From: Hydrogenophilales bacterium
GTDB taxonomy: Bacteria > Pseudomonadota > Gammaproteobacteria > Burkholderiales > Eutrophovitaceae
Assembly: GCA_902627495.1 (NCBI GenBank)
Contig: CACOJS010000015.1
Location: forward strand, 1-35,719
Length of the DNA: 35,719 nucleotides
Direction: 5' to 3'
Part shown: in pieces, positions 1-7,827 of the stretch
Layout: each line of letters starts with the position of its first letter
How positions within the stretch are numbered: the first letter of the stretch is position 1
Notes under the pieces: model-generated
Told to the model about the DNA's origin: nothing
The model's database searches: none
The model's input: the letters and a program-made list of their open reading frames with translations, nothing else
Translations under genes and position numbers: made by a program

Positions 1-391
1 CCATAATTGAAGCTCTCCGTTCTGATATTTCCCTTTTATTTGCCATTAATTTATCCGCATTCTCAGCCGACGCACTCATCAACTCTTCCATAACGGCTCT
101 ATTTTTCTTTACATTTTCCTCGATTCCCTTCATCGCATCGTGATTCTCTGAGATAATGACGGCATTATCACCAGACGTGGCTTCCGATGGTTTCAGGGAG
201 CCATCAAGTAGTTCCCTATTCATTGCAATTTGCTCCGAGTTAAACTCCACAATCCCTTGATTAGCATCCATAATTTTTCTGTTTACTTCTATTAGTCTGG
301 CATTAATCTCCGCCATCTCCTGGCTAATCTCCAAGACAGAGCTGTTTAACTTGGACCTATGCCCTAAATAGTCCAGAGACGCCTTATTCAT
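1..391 (-). CDS. Partial coiled-coil protein, cut by window edge
   Basis: Minus-strand open frame that runs off the left edge, so the C-terminus is missing. From the first ATG (391) it encodes about 130 residues rich in Asn, Glu, Met and Ala. The visible part is a long heptad coiled coil in which Asn recurs every seven residues (NARLIEV, NRKIMDA, NQGIVEF, NSEQIAM, then NADKLMA, NKREISE). No catalytic motif, signal peptide or membrane segment is visible. The ATG at 391 has no Shine-Dalgarno sequence. The same frame and heptad register continue upstream to a stop at 491-493 with no ATG, GTG or TTG, so either the 5' end is broken or the start is unusual. The family is not recognised; a structural or filament-forming role is only a guess. 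Confidence 0.5.
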   Translation of the reverse strand, partial: MNKASLDYLGHRSKLNSSVLEISQEMAEINARLIEVNRKIMDANQGIVEFNSEQIAMNRELLDGSLKPSEATSGDNAVIISENHDAMKGIEENVKKNRAVMEELMSASAENADKLMANKREISERRASIM

Positions 392-588
392 CTGGATATT
401 GACATAATTAACTTGTACATCATCTTGAGTATCAGCAGAGGCCAGAATTGCACGGCGGTTTTCAAAAAGGTGGTTGAGACGATTAGGGATTTATTGGTGG
501 AATGCGGTTTGCGAAATATTAAGGTTGTTGCTGCTATTTTGGATCCCTAACGTTCAGGTTGCGGATAAAAATTGGTTTTGATTCTAGT

Positions 589-617
589 TTCAGTTAGAGT
601 TGTTAACCTAGTATGAT
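589..617 (+). promoter_or_regulatory. Candidate sigma-70 promoter for the first plus-strand genes
   Basis: TTCAGT (589-594), a 17-nt spacer and TATGAT (612-617) lie about 35 nt before the quinone reductase start. The -10 is good and the -35 is weak (three of six). The region from 491 to 652 holds nothing else recognisable. Confidence 0.35.
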
Positions 618-652
618 TTATTGGGGAAAAGTTAAGAAATTAGGGGAGTGAT

Positions 653-1627
653 ATGTCAAAAGCAATTCGATTTTATAAAACAGGAGGGCCCGAGGTTTTG
701 GTTTACGAAGAGGTGCCCGTGCAGAATCCAGCGACGGGTCAAGCTCGTGTTCGTAACAAGGTAATTGGGTTAAATTTTATCGATACTTATCATAGAAGTG
801 GTCTTTACCCGTTGGCATTGCCCCACGGGCTGGGAATGGAAGCCTCGGGGGTGGTTGAGGCCGTGGGGAAGGATGTTGAAAATGTCATACCAGGGGATAG
901 GGTAGCCTACTGTGCCGGGCCACCGGGAGCCTACTCTGATGAAAGGGTTATTGCTGCTGATCGATTGGTCAAATTGCCGGATAACATCTCTGACGAAGAT
1001 GCGGCTGCCATGATGCTCAAAGGCTTAACTGTATGGTATTTGATAAGAAGAACTTATGCTGTGGAGGCTGGAGAAACCGTTTTATTTCATGCAGCCGCAG
1101 GTGGCGTCGGTTTAATAGCTTGCCAATGGTTAAAAGCCTTAGGGGCCACGGTAATTGGAACAGTGGGAACCGAGGAAAAAGCAGAAGTTGCGAAGATGCA
1201 TGGGTGCGACCACACCATAATCTATACCAAGGAGAACTTTGCAGAAAGAGTTCTTGAAATCACAAATGGCCAAAAAGTTCCAGTAGTATTTGACTCCGTT
1301 GGAAAGGATACTTTTCGCGGATCGTTGGATTGCCTAAAACCGAGAGGGCTAATGTGTGTGTTTGGAAATGGATCAGGGCCAGTGGACGCATTTGACTTAA
1401 ACGACTTGGCAGCACCCGGTTCACTTTATGTTACACGGCCAACTTTAATGACTTACACCGCACAAAGGAAAGATTTGGTCGACGGTGCCGATGCATTGTT
1501 CAATTTGGTGGGGTCCGGGAAAATTAAGATAGATATTAATCAGACCTATCATCTTTCCGATGCTGCACAGGCACATTATGATCTAGAGGCCAGGAAAACA
1601 ACGGGTTCCACTATTCTGATGCCGTAA
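653..1627 (+). CDS. qor: NADPH:quinone reductase (MDR family, Qor-like)
   Basis: A 324-residue zinc-free medium-chain dehydrogenase/reductase, close in length to E. coli QorA (327). It has an N-terminal GroES-like domain (residues 1 to about 120) and then a Rossmann domain with the nucleotide-binding run AAAGGVG at residues 147-153. The zinc ligands of alcohol dehydrogenases are absent, as expected for quinone reductases. It should transfer hydride from NADPH to quinones or other enones in the cytosol. The start is supported by AGGGGAG at 642-648. It is followed 42 nt later by an SDR gene and probably shares its transcript. Family assignment is firm; the physiological substrate is not known. 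Confidence 0.88.
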   Translation: MSKAIRFYKTGGPEVLVYEEVPVQNPATGQARVRNKVIGLNFIDTYHRSGLYPLALPHGLGMEASGVVEAVGKDVENVIPGDRVAYCAGPPGAYSDERVIAADRLVKLPDNISDEDAAAMMLKGLTVWYLIRRTYAVEAGETVLFHAAAGGVGLIACQWLKALGATVIGTVGTEEKAEVAKMHGCDHTIIYTKENFAERVLEITNGQKVPVVFDSVGKDTFRGSLDCLKPRGLMCVFGNGSGPVDAFDLNDLAAPGSLYVTRPTLMTYTAQRKDLVDGADALFNLVGSGKIKIDINQTYHLSDAAQAHYDLEARKTTGSTILMP

Positions 1628-1669
1628 AGAAATTCAAAGCAGGTGTAGATACATCAATAGGAGTAATTA

Positions 1670-2437
1670 ATGATTAAAGATCTTCAGGACAAAGTAGTGT
1701 TGATTACGGGAGCAAGTACGGGTATCGGGGCCTCTGCGGCAGTTGCCTTTGGTAGGAATAGGGCAAAAGTTGCTGTGCATTACAATACAAGTACTGATAG
1801 TGCCAATAAGGTGGTTAAAGAAATTGTAGATGCGGGCGGTGATGGTATTGCTCTGCAGGGAGACGTAACAGACCCTGAAGTATGCCGATCACTAGTGCGT
1901 GATACGGTCAGTCATTATGGGCAATTAGATGTTCTGATCAATAATGCTGGTGGTCTTATCCGACGTGAAAAGGTGGAGGATATAACTGAAGAATTATTTT
2001 CCCAAGTGATAGATCTAAACAGTAGGTCTGCTCTTATTGCAACGGGTTCAGCTGTTACGCAGATGAAAAAGCAAGGAAGGGGTGGGGCGATCATAAATGT
2101 TACTTCTATAGCCGCTCGTCATGGCGGAGCAGGTGGTTCGGTTCTTTATGCGGCCTCCAAGGGGTTTATATCTACTATGACCCGTGGCTTTGCGAAAGAG
2201 CTAGCGGGTGAAGGTATTAGGGTCAATGCTGTTTCCCCGGGCGTTATTGTAACCCCGTTCCACGAACGATACTCTAGTCCGGAGTTGCTCGAGAGTTTTA
2301 GGGTAACCATTCCAATGGGGAGGCTAGGGGAAAGTAATGAATGTGCAGGCGCCTTTTTATACCTTGCGTCGGAGGACCTTAGTGGTTACGTTACCGGGCA
2401 GTTACTGGAGGTCAATGGTGGGCAATATATGCCTTAA
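1670..2437 (+). CDS. SDR family NAD(P)-dependent oxidoreductase
   Basis: A 255-residue classical short-chain dehydrogenase. The cofactor motif TGASTGIG is at residues 13-20, NNAGG at 91-95, and the catalytic set is Ser146, Tyr160 and Lys164 (YAASK). Length and motifs match FabG or glucose/ribitol dehydrogenase-like enzymes. AGGAG lies upstream of the ATG. It sits between a quinone reductase and a 2-keto-4-pentenoate hydratase-like gene, which suggests oxidation of an alcohol intermediate in a small catabolic route. The substrate cannot be read from the sequence. Confidence 0.85.
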   Translation: MIKDLQDKVVLITGASTGIGASAAVAFGRNRAKVAVHYNTSTDSANKVVKEIVDAGGDGIALQGDVTDPEVCRSLVRDTVSHYGQLDVLINNAGGLIRREKVEDITEELFSQVIDLNSRSALIATGSAVTQMKKQGRGGAIINVTSIAARHGGAGGSVLYAASKGFISTMTRGFAKELAGEGIRVNAVSPGVIVTPFHERYSSPELLESFRVTIPMGRLGESNECAGAFLYLASEDLSGYVTGQLLEVNGGQYMP

Positions 2438-2469
2438 GTAGCGGTTTTAGTTTTTTATAGCCAATTTAA

Positions 2470-3264
2470 ATGAAGGTTAATTCAGAGTTACATACAACAG
2501 CATTAGAGCTGGTAAGGCAGAGGTTAAACTTAGAACCGATTTTTATCGCTACGACTCAAAGACCTCAGACCGAGAGAAGCGGGTATGAGCTACAAGCATA
2601 TGCTAACCGATTGATAAATCTCGAGGGTTTGGGGCCAGTGGTTGGATATAAAATCGGATGCACTACGCCAGTTATGCAACAGTTCTTAGGCATAAGAAAT
2701 CCATGTGCTGGAGCTATATTTGATCAAACGGTTAGGTATGGTGCGGTTGATATCCCAAGATCGGGGTTTGTGAAAATAGGTATTGAGTGTGAAATAGCAG
2801 TTGAAATCGGAAAAGATATTAATCCGGAGGATGGCTCTTTCAGCTACTCTGCACTAAATTCTTGCGTCAGTGGGGTGATGGCTGCTATCGAAATTGTTGA
2901 TGATAGATATGCCAATTATAGTTCCTTGGGTGTCCCGACATTAATTGGTGATAACTTTTTTAATTCGGGTTGTGTACTGGGTGATCCTATTAGTAACTGG
3001 CAAAAACTTGACATCACTAGTATTGAAGGCATAACAGTCATAAATGGAAAAGAAGTTGGTCGTGGTAAAGGTCAGGCCGTAATGGAGAATCCCCTGAATG
3101 CTTTAAGCTGGTTGATAGAACTCAAAAGATCTCTGGGCCAGATTATTAAGAAAGGGGATTTTGTCCTTCTTGGCAGCTTGGTTGAGACCAAATGGTTGGA
3201 AAAAGGGGATATTGCCTTTATAGAAATAGATGGTCTAGGGCGTTTAGATATCTCTGTTTTTTAG
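2470..3264 (+). CDS. 2-keto-4-pentenoate hydratase family (MhpD/FAH-like)
   Basis: A 264-residue protein of the fumarylacetoacetate-hydrolase fold, 2-keto-4-pentenoate hydratase subgroup. The diagnostic stretch GYKIGCTTP is at residues 59-67. Divalent-metal ligands appear as Glu106 and Glu108 in GIECEIA and Glu141 in EIVDDR, the same spacing as in MhpD. Such enzymes add water to 2-hydroxypenta-2,4-dienoates produced by meta-cleavage of aromatics, or decarboxylate related acids. The start lacks a good Shine-Dalgarno sequence, so translation may be coupled to the SDR gene 32 nt upstream. A 12-bp inverted repeat begins at its stop codon. Family is clear; hydratase versus decarboxylase is open. 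Confidence 0.85.
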   Translation: MKVNSELHTTALELVRQRLNLEPIFIATTQRPQTERSGYELQAYANRLINLEGLGPVVGYKIGCTTPVMQQFLGIRNPCAGAIFDQTVRYGAVDIPRSGFVKIGIECEIAVEIGKDINPEDGSFSYSALNSCVSGVMAAIEIVDDRYANYSSLGVPTLIGDNFFNSGCVLGDPISNWQKLDITSIEGITVINGKEVGRGKGQAVMENPLNALSWLIELKRSLGQIIKKGDFVLLGSLVETKWLEKGDIAFIEIDGLGRLDISVF

Positions 3265-3321
3265 TCTATAAAACAATAACATAGTTTTTTTAACCCCCTT
3301 GTGTTTAGACTAAAAAAAACT
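3257..3321 (+). repeat. Inverted repeat with two alternative pairings
   Basis: TTTTTTAGTCTA (3257-3268, overlapping the hydratase stop) is perfectly complementary to TAGACTAAAAAA (3306-3317). The right arm can alternatively pair with an A/T stem at about 3282-3292 (AGTTTTTTTA against TAAAAAAAACT). The stems are AT-rich, so this is not a classical GC-rich terminator. It could be a transcript 3' end or a switchable leader in front of the Sel1-repeat gene. Confidence 0.45.
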
Positions 3322-3371
3322 TTAACCCCTTTACAGAAGTAACTCACTGGAATAACCTTTACCTAAAAACT

Positions 3372-3932
3372 ATGGTCAACTTGGTAGCATTAGAGTCGAC
3401 CAAGCTGGTGAGGGAGGCTAATTTGGGGAAGTCGGTTGCATGGCAGGCTGGGAAGTTAGGTACTGGGCTCTCAGTTTTTTTTGTGCTCTGTTTGGTGGGT
3501 GGGCCTGTTATTTCAGCAGATATAACGGGTTATCTTGACCAACAAGAGCGATTGAAGGCACAAGAGAAAGCGTCAAAGGGTTTGCAGCAGGTTTTAATGA
3601 GAGCCGATGCTGGAGAAGCTCAGGCACAGTATGAAATGGGTCTTATATACCGTCACGGTTGGGGTGAGGTTGAGAGAAACGATTTAAAAGCTGCTATGTG
3701 GCTTAGAGAGGCTGCAGATAAAGGACATGCTAATGCCCAACACGAGTTGGGTTTGATGTATGAATTTGGGCAAGGGTTACCACAGAGCTTTGGTAGAGCC
3801 TTGGAATTGTACGAAATGGCGGCAGCCCAAAACTTGAGAGAGGCACACAGAAGTCTGTTATTACTTATGGCTAAGACTCAGGCACCAGATACGAAAGAAA
3901 ACAAAATAGATAATGATTTATATGAGCATTGA
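3372..3932 (+). CDS. Exported Sel1-repeat (SLR/TPR-like) protein
   Basis: A 186-residue protein with a hydrophobic export segment near residues 31-48 and a likely signal-peptidase site after ISA at about 47-49, followed by two Sel1-like repeats. The repeats cover about residues 79-118 (AQAQYEMGLIY, AAMWLREAADKG) and 119-154 (ANAQHELGLMY, ALELYEMAAAQ), with a partial third. Sel1 repeats form alpha/alpha superhelices that bind partner proteins, so an adaptor role in the periplasm is likely. The tail is charged and has no motif. The 30 residues before the hydrophobic segment are unusually long for a signal peptide and the annotated ATG has no clear ribosome binding site, so the true start may be internal. 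Confidence 0.7.
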   Translation: MVNLVALESTKLVREANLGKSVAWQAGKLGTGLSVFFVLCLVGGPVISADITGYLDQQERLKAQEKASKGLQQVLMRADAGEAQAQYEMGLIYRHGWGEVERNDLKAAMWLREAADKGHANAQHELGLMYEFGQGLPQSFGRALELYEMAAAQNLREAHRSLLLLMAKTQAPDTKENKIDNDLYEH

Positions 3933-3963
3933 ATTTAGGACGGGCTGTAATGGAGGGGCCCTG

Positions 3964-4008
3964 GGATTTAGATTATCTTAGGCCGGTTTCTGGTCTGAGG
4001 TAAAATCC
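3964..4008 (+). promoter_or_regulatory. Possible structured leader before the cyclase gene
   Basis: Nested complementarity is visible: GGATTT (3964-3969) with AAATCC (4003-4008), enclosing TTAGGCC (3978-3984) with GGTCTGA (3992-3998, two G-T pairs). There is no T-run after it, so it is more leader-like than terminator-like. Weak evidence. Confidence 0.2.
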
Positions 4009-4055
4009 TCCTACAAAAATCAGTTTAATATTCATTTAAGAGAGGGGAATTAGGA

Positions 4056-5114
4056 ATGAAACTTAAATTTTTAGGAATCGTAACAGGGCTGTTTTTTGGT
4101 CTCTGTGCAACGGGAGCGATAGCTTGTACTGCTGATGATTTATCCGGTTGTGTTGGTAAGCCATGGGTCGATGGGGATAAGATGGAAACCCCGTTGGGTT
4201 CCAAATGGTGGCCACATCCCATTTGGGGGGCAGGCGACGAGGCTGGCTCCACAAATTGGTATACCAAGACAGACGTTGTCATGAGAGCATTGGCCCAGGT
4301 TAAGAAAGGTAAGTCAATGAAAATAGGGCAACCTTATACCTCTAATATGCCTCTGTTCGGGTCTAGAGTTTTTGCACTTAGAATACCCGGAGCACCTACA
4401 GGAGGTGCCTTCGGTCCAAACAAGGTTATGTGGTATGACGAGTTTGTTGCTACTGAGATAGGACAAGTAGGTACACAGTTTGATGGCTTAGGTCACATTG
4501 GCGTCCAAGTCGGAGCAGATGGTGATAAAAATGAAATGCGTTTTTATAATGGTTTCACTGTTTCTGAAATGCATGGGTCGTATGGTCTTGCTAAGCTGGG
4601 CACCGAAAAATTACATCCTATTGTAGCTCGCGGGGTTATGATAGACGTCGCTGGTGCAAGAGGCGTCGAGGTTATGTCGAAGGGTGATGAGATTACAATG
4701 GCTGATGTAAAGGCCGCTCTTAAAAAGCAAGGAATGAGTAATTTTAAGTGTATGCCTGGAGACGCTATCGTGTTCAGGACGGGTTGGACAAAATATTGGG
4801 TTAAAGACAACGCAACCTATAATAGTGGTGAGCCTGGAATTGGAATGGAGGTAGCAAGGTGGTTGGCTGAGGATTGTAAGGTTGGTGTTTGGGGTGCTGA
4901 TACCTGGGCAACAGAAGCTGTTCCAAATCCTGATCCGGCGTGTGTGTTCTGTGTACACCAATACATGTTAACTCGACATGGTATTGTCAATCAGGAGAAT
5001 ATGAATTTGGATGGGCTGGCTAAACTGGGCGTATATCAGTTTATGTATACTTATTCTCCAGTTCCAGTGGTTGGGGGAACCGGCTCCATTGGGAATCCAG
5101 TCGCAACTTGGTAG
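4056..5114 (+). CDS. Exported cyclase-family hydrolase (PF04199-like)
   Basis: A 352-residue protein with a clear signal peptide (residues 1 to about 23, hydrophobic core GIVTGLFFGLCATG) and then a cyclase/kynurenine-formamidase-like domain. The metal motif of this superfamily, HxGTHxDxPxH, appears here as Q137-V-G-T-Q141-F-D143-G-L-G-H147: Asp143 and the last His are kept, and the first two His are Gln. Enzymes of this fold hydrolyse cyclic amides or lactones (isatin hydrolase, kynurenine formamidase). Export is unusual for a metabolic enzyme and suggests a periplasmic substrate. Upstream GAGGGGAATTAGGA gives a good ribosome binding site. A hairpin follows at 5139-5158. Confidence 0.78.
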   Translation: MKLKFLGIVTGLFFGLCATGAIACTADDLSGCVGKPWVDGDKMETPLGSKWWPHPIWGAGDEAGSTNWYTKTDVVMRALAQVKKGKSMKIGQPYTSNMPLFGSRVFALRIPGAPTGGAFGPNKVMWYDEFVATEIGQVGTQFDGLGHIGVQVGADGDKNEMRFYNGFTVSEMHGSYGLAKLGTEKLHPIVARGVMIDVAGARGVEVMSKGDEITMADVKAALKKQGMSNFKCMPGDAIVFRTGWTKYWVKDNATYNSGEPGIGMEVARWLAEDCKVGVWGADTWATEAVPNPDPACVFCVHQYMLTRHGIVNQENMNLDGLAKLGVYQFMYTYSPVPVVGGTGSIGNPVATW

Positions 5115-5138
5115 TATTTTCATTGATTGCAAAGGGAT

Positions 5139-5162
5139 AGGGGAGTTCAGGCTCCCCTTTTC
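5139..5162 (+). terminator. Rho-independent terminator or attenuator
   Basis: AGGGGAG (5139-5145), a 6-nt loop and CTCCCCT (5152-5158) form a perfect 7-bp GC-rich stem followed by a short T stretch. It lies between the cyclase stop and the next ribosome binding site, 20 nt before the start codon, so it may also tune expression of the downstream dioxygenase gene. Confidence 0.65.
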
Positions 5163-5181
5163 CGTTTCTTGGAGAAAAAAA

Positions 5182-6057
5182 ATGAGTATGATCTCAGAGG
5201 AACAGATTCAGTCCTATAACGAAAATGGCTTTGTTGTTGTAGAGAGCTTGATTTCTGCAAAGCTTCTGGATGAGGTAAGGGCTGTTGTTGCTTCAATCCT
5301 ACAATCAGCAAGGGGAATTAAGACTCATAACGAGGTTTTTGATGTAGAAGAATCTCATACCCCTGAGCAACCTCGCATTCGGAGAATTAAGACCCCTCAC
5401 AAGTTGGATCAGATTTTTTGGGAAGTACTTAATCAACCGAAATTGAGGGCTATTATAAACAAGCTTTTGGGTCCCAACGTTAGACTGCATGGTTCAAAGC
5501 TTAACATCAAGGCACCGCACTACGGGGCACCTGTTGAGTGGCACCAAGACTGGGCTTTCTACCCGCACACAAATGATGATATTTTAGCAATTGGTGTCAT
5601 GCTTGACGATATCGACGATGATAATGGCCCCATGCTGGCATTACCCAGAACTCAAAAAACCGATAAAGTTTGGGATCATCATCTCAATGGTCACTTTTGC
5701 GGTGCAATAAACCCAGAGAAAGCCGAAGATCTTCTCTTCTCTACGGCGGTAGCATGTACAGGGAAAGCTGGATCATGCTCATTTCATCATGTACGGTTAG
5801 TGCATGGGTCGGCACAAAACAGATCGGAAAAACCTAGGCAGCTTCTTCTGTATGAGTGTGCAGCTGCGGACTCTTGGCCTTTGATTAACTTCCACAATTT
5901 AGAGGAATTTAATAGTCGGTTGATTTCCGGCGAGTCGACCATATCGCCGCGTATTACTAACGTTCCAATAAGGATGCCTCTGCCACCAGCTGTGGGCCAG
6001 GGTTCAATATACGAGAATCAACGTGCTGTTAAGGATAGATTTTTTCAAGTTAGGTAA
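5182..6057 (+). CDS. PhyH-family Fe(II)/2-oxoglutarate dioxygenase, copy 1
   Basis: A 291-residue phytanoyl-CoA dioxygenase-like protein. The iron-binding triad is readable: His121 and Asp123 in EWHQDW, and His208 in LVHGSAQN, with Arg219 placed to bind 2-oxoglutarate. Such enzymes hydroxylate an unactivated carbon while converting 2-oxoglutarate to succinate and CO2. The ATG at 5182 is chosen over an upstream in-frame start because GGAG lies at 5171-5174 and the family N-terminus (EEQIQSYNENGFVVVE) begins just after it; the upstream extension would overlap the cyclase gene. It stands 17 nt before a second, divergent family member. Substrate unknown. Confidence 0.85.
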   Translation: MSMISEEQIQSYNENGFVVVESLISAKLLDEVRAVVASILQSARGIKTHNEVFDVEESHTPEQPRIRRIKTPHKLDQIFWEVLNQPKLRAIINKLLGPNVRLHGSKLNIKAPHYGAPVEWHQDWAFYPHTNDDILAIGVMLDDIDDDNGPMLALPRTQKTDKVWDHHLNGHFCGAINPEKAEDLLFSTAVACTGKAGSCSFHHVRLVHGSAQNRSEKPRQLLLYECAAADSWPLINFHNLEEFNSRLISGESTISPRITNVPIRMPLPPAVGQGSIYENQRAVKDRFFQVR

Positions 6058-6074
6058 GATGTGGGGAGATTAAC

Positions 6075-6986
6075 ATGAGTCAGTTGCCGTTAATACGTTC
6101 AAACAAGTCTCTAGCAAAATTAACTCAATCACAGTTAAAAGGGTACATAGAAAAAGGATATTCTTATCCACATAGGGTTCTGAGCTTAGAGGAGGCCAAA
6201 TATTATAGACAAAAATTGGAAGCCCATGAGGCAGAGCATGGATTGATAATGAAGTCATCTTACAAAAACAAACCTCACCTTGTCTTTACGTGGGTTTGGG
6301 AATTGATTCATAACCCTAGAATATTATCCTTAGCAGAAAGCGTATTAGGTCCAGACCTATTGGTTTGGGGGACAAACTTTTGGATAAAAGAGGCTCATGA
6401 TCCAGCATATGTGTCCTGGCATCAGGATTCTACTTATTGGGGACTATCCTCGCCAGATGTTATGACTATTTGGGTTGCCTTGTCACCTAGTAACCAAAAA
6501 AATGGTGTAATGCGGGTTGTCGCAAGGACACATAAAAAGGAACAAATCTTACACAGGGATACCTTCGCGGAAGATAACCTGTTGACTCGAGGGCAGGAGA
6601 TTGATCTTGTTGTTAATGAGTCAGATGTGGTTAACATGTCACTTGAGCCTGGCGAAGTCTCGTTACATCATGTCAAGCTTGTGCACGGCTCTGCTGCTAA
6701 CGAGTCAGATGGTCGTCGGATTGGTTTGGCAATTCGTCTAATACCAACCCATGTTAGACAGACGGCGGGGCCTCGAGATTATGCTACTCTAGTATTAGGG
6801 CATGATCTTCATAAAAATTTTGAATATGAGAGAGCTCCGACCAAAACTTTGGGCCGGGAGGAGATCAAAGAGCATCTAAGAATTAATGAATTAAACAAGA
6901 AAATTCTTTACCGTGATACCACCGACAAACAGGATAACGCGAAGAGAGGGTCTCTAAAAGACTTGTCAATAAAAACCAAAACGTAA
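6075..6986 (+). CDS. PhyH-family Fe(II)/2-oxoglutarate dioxygenase, copy 2
   Basis: A 303-residue phytanoyl-CoA dioxygenase-like protein with a complete iron site: His116 and Asp118 in SWHQDS, His204 in LVHGSAAN, and Arg214/Arg215 for the cosubstrate. GGGGAG at 6063-6068 supports the start. It shares the double-stranded beta-helix motifs with the gene before it but the two differ widely elsewhere, so they look like old paralogues with different substrates or two successive hydroxylation steps, not a recent duplication. The last 40 residues are charged and lack recognisable features. Confidence 0.85.
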   Translation: MSQLPLIRSNKSLAKLTQSQLKGYIEKGYSYPHRVLSLEEAKYYRQKLEAHEAEHGLIMKSSYKNKPHLVFTWVWELIHNPRILSLAESVLGPDLLVWGTNFWIKEAHDPAYVSWHQDSTYWGLSSPDVMTIWVALSPSNQKNGVMRVVARTHKKEQILHRDTFAEDNLLTRGQEIDLVVNESDVVNMSLEPGEVSLHHVKLVHGSAANESDGRRIGLAIRLIPTHVRQTAGPRDYATLVLGHDLHKNFEYERAPTKTLGREEIKEHLRINELNKKILYRDTTDKQDNAKRGSLKDLSIKTKT

Positions 6987-7003
6987 ATATATGATACCAA
7001 TTG

Positions 7004-7807
7004 ATGATGTTAAATAAATTCAGTCTTTTAGTTGCAGTGGTTATGGGTCTTGCCGCGACCTCAAATGGTTTTTATGCACAAGATCTAACAGCAGAAGATT
7101 ATCATAGTGATGCTGTGAGGCGTTTAGCGACGAAACATGATCCGGCAATGCCTGTAGCCATAGGAGCATTGGTTGTTAAACAAGCTGGTTTGATTAAGGT
7201 GCGTAATCTACTGTATGAGTATGGTCAGCAATTCAAGCTTGGTGACAACTGGAATCCTAAAGCCGAAGAATGGCAAGAAGCTGAGGAAGTATTTATTGAG
7301 ATTATTGATAGTAGAATTTCTACCATTTTGAAGAACCCTGTGTGGTTTGAAGATGCCTTATTCAACCTTCTCATTGGCAGAATTACAGCTGAGGAGGCAG
7401 ATGAAATTGCAAGGCATTTTGAGTCACCTGTAGGCATTGTTCAGAGAGAAATCATAGACATGAGTATGATAGCGGAAACCTTGCAGTTGGCTTATACCAT
7501 TAGCAGGACAATTAAGCCGGGAATCTCTGGAAGCGAACAAGAATATAAAGACTTACAAAAAGTCTGGTGGGAAAGGCGACCAGCCTTTGCGGCAAGAGAA
7601 AATATTTATCAAGATCCGGCGGTTCGCCGATTTGCAGGTCAAGAGACAGGTAGAAAATACGGCCGGATTATTGCTATGCAGGGTATTGGGGCCATCATGA
7701 CTTATATACGTCTTGCAGTTAAGGAAGTTGAAAGTCAAGTGGCCGTAAATGTTCCGATAATCAAAACTTTTGCAGAGACCTTTCAACACAGACAGGAAGC
7801 TCTTTGA
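7004..7807 (+). CDS. Exported protein of unknown function
   Basis: About 267 residues, not recognised. The N-terminus is a good signal peptide (MLNKFSLLVAVVMGLAATS) with cleavage probably near the GFYAQ segment. The rest is mostly helical, with a stretch (about residues 135-160, IARHFESPVG) reminiscent of the DUF2059 pattern, but this is a weak impression. ATG codons at 7004 and 7007 are both possible; the TTG at 7001 is unlikely. No Shine-Dalgarno sequence is visible. It follows the second dioxygenase by 17 nt and ends 20 nt before the convergent selO stop. Confidence 0.65.
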   Translation: MMLNKFSLLVAVVMGLAATSNGFYAQDLTAEDYHSDAVRRLATKHDPAMPVAIGALVVKQAGLIKVRNLLYEYGQQFKLGDNWNPKAEEWQEAEEVFIEIIDSRISTILKNPVWFEDALFNLLIGRITAEEADEIARHFESPVGIVQREIIDMSMIAETLQLAYTISRTIKPGISGSEQEYKDLQKVWWERRPAFAARENIYQDPAVRRFAGQETGRKYGRIIAMQGIGAIMTYIRLAVKEVESQVAVNVPIIKTFAETFQHRQEAL

Positions 7808-7827
7808 TTATTTCATACTAGTTCTTT

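Noticed and set aside
450..550. Plus-strand frame ending VVAAILDP opposite the coiled-coil frame
   Set aside because: It looks protein-like but has no start, and the minus-strand heptad pattern explains most of the overlapping sequence better.
4025..4961. Several minus-strand frames opposite the cyclase gene
   Set aside because: They mirror the cyclase coding sequence, carry no motifs and lack ribosome binding sites.
5011..5181. Upstream extension of the first PhyH gene
   Set aside because: It overlaps the cyclase gene, crosses the terminator hairpin and has no family similarity; the ATG at 5182 has a good ribosome binding site.
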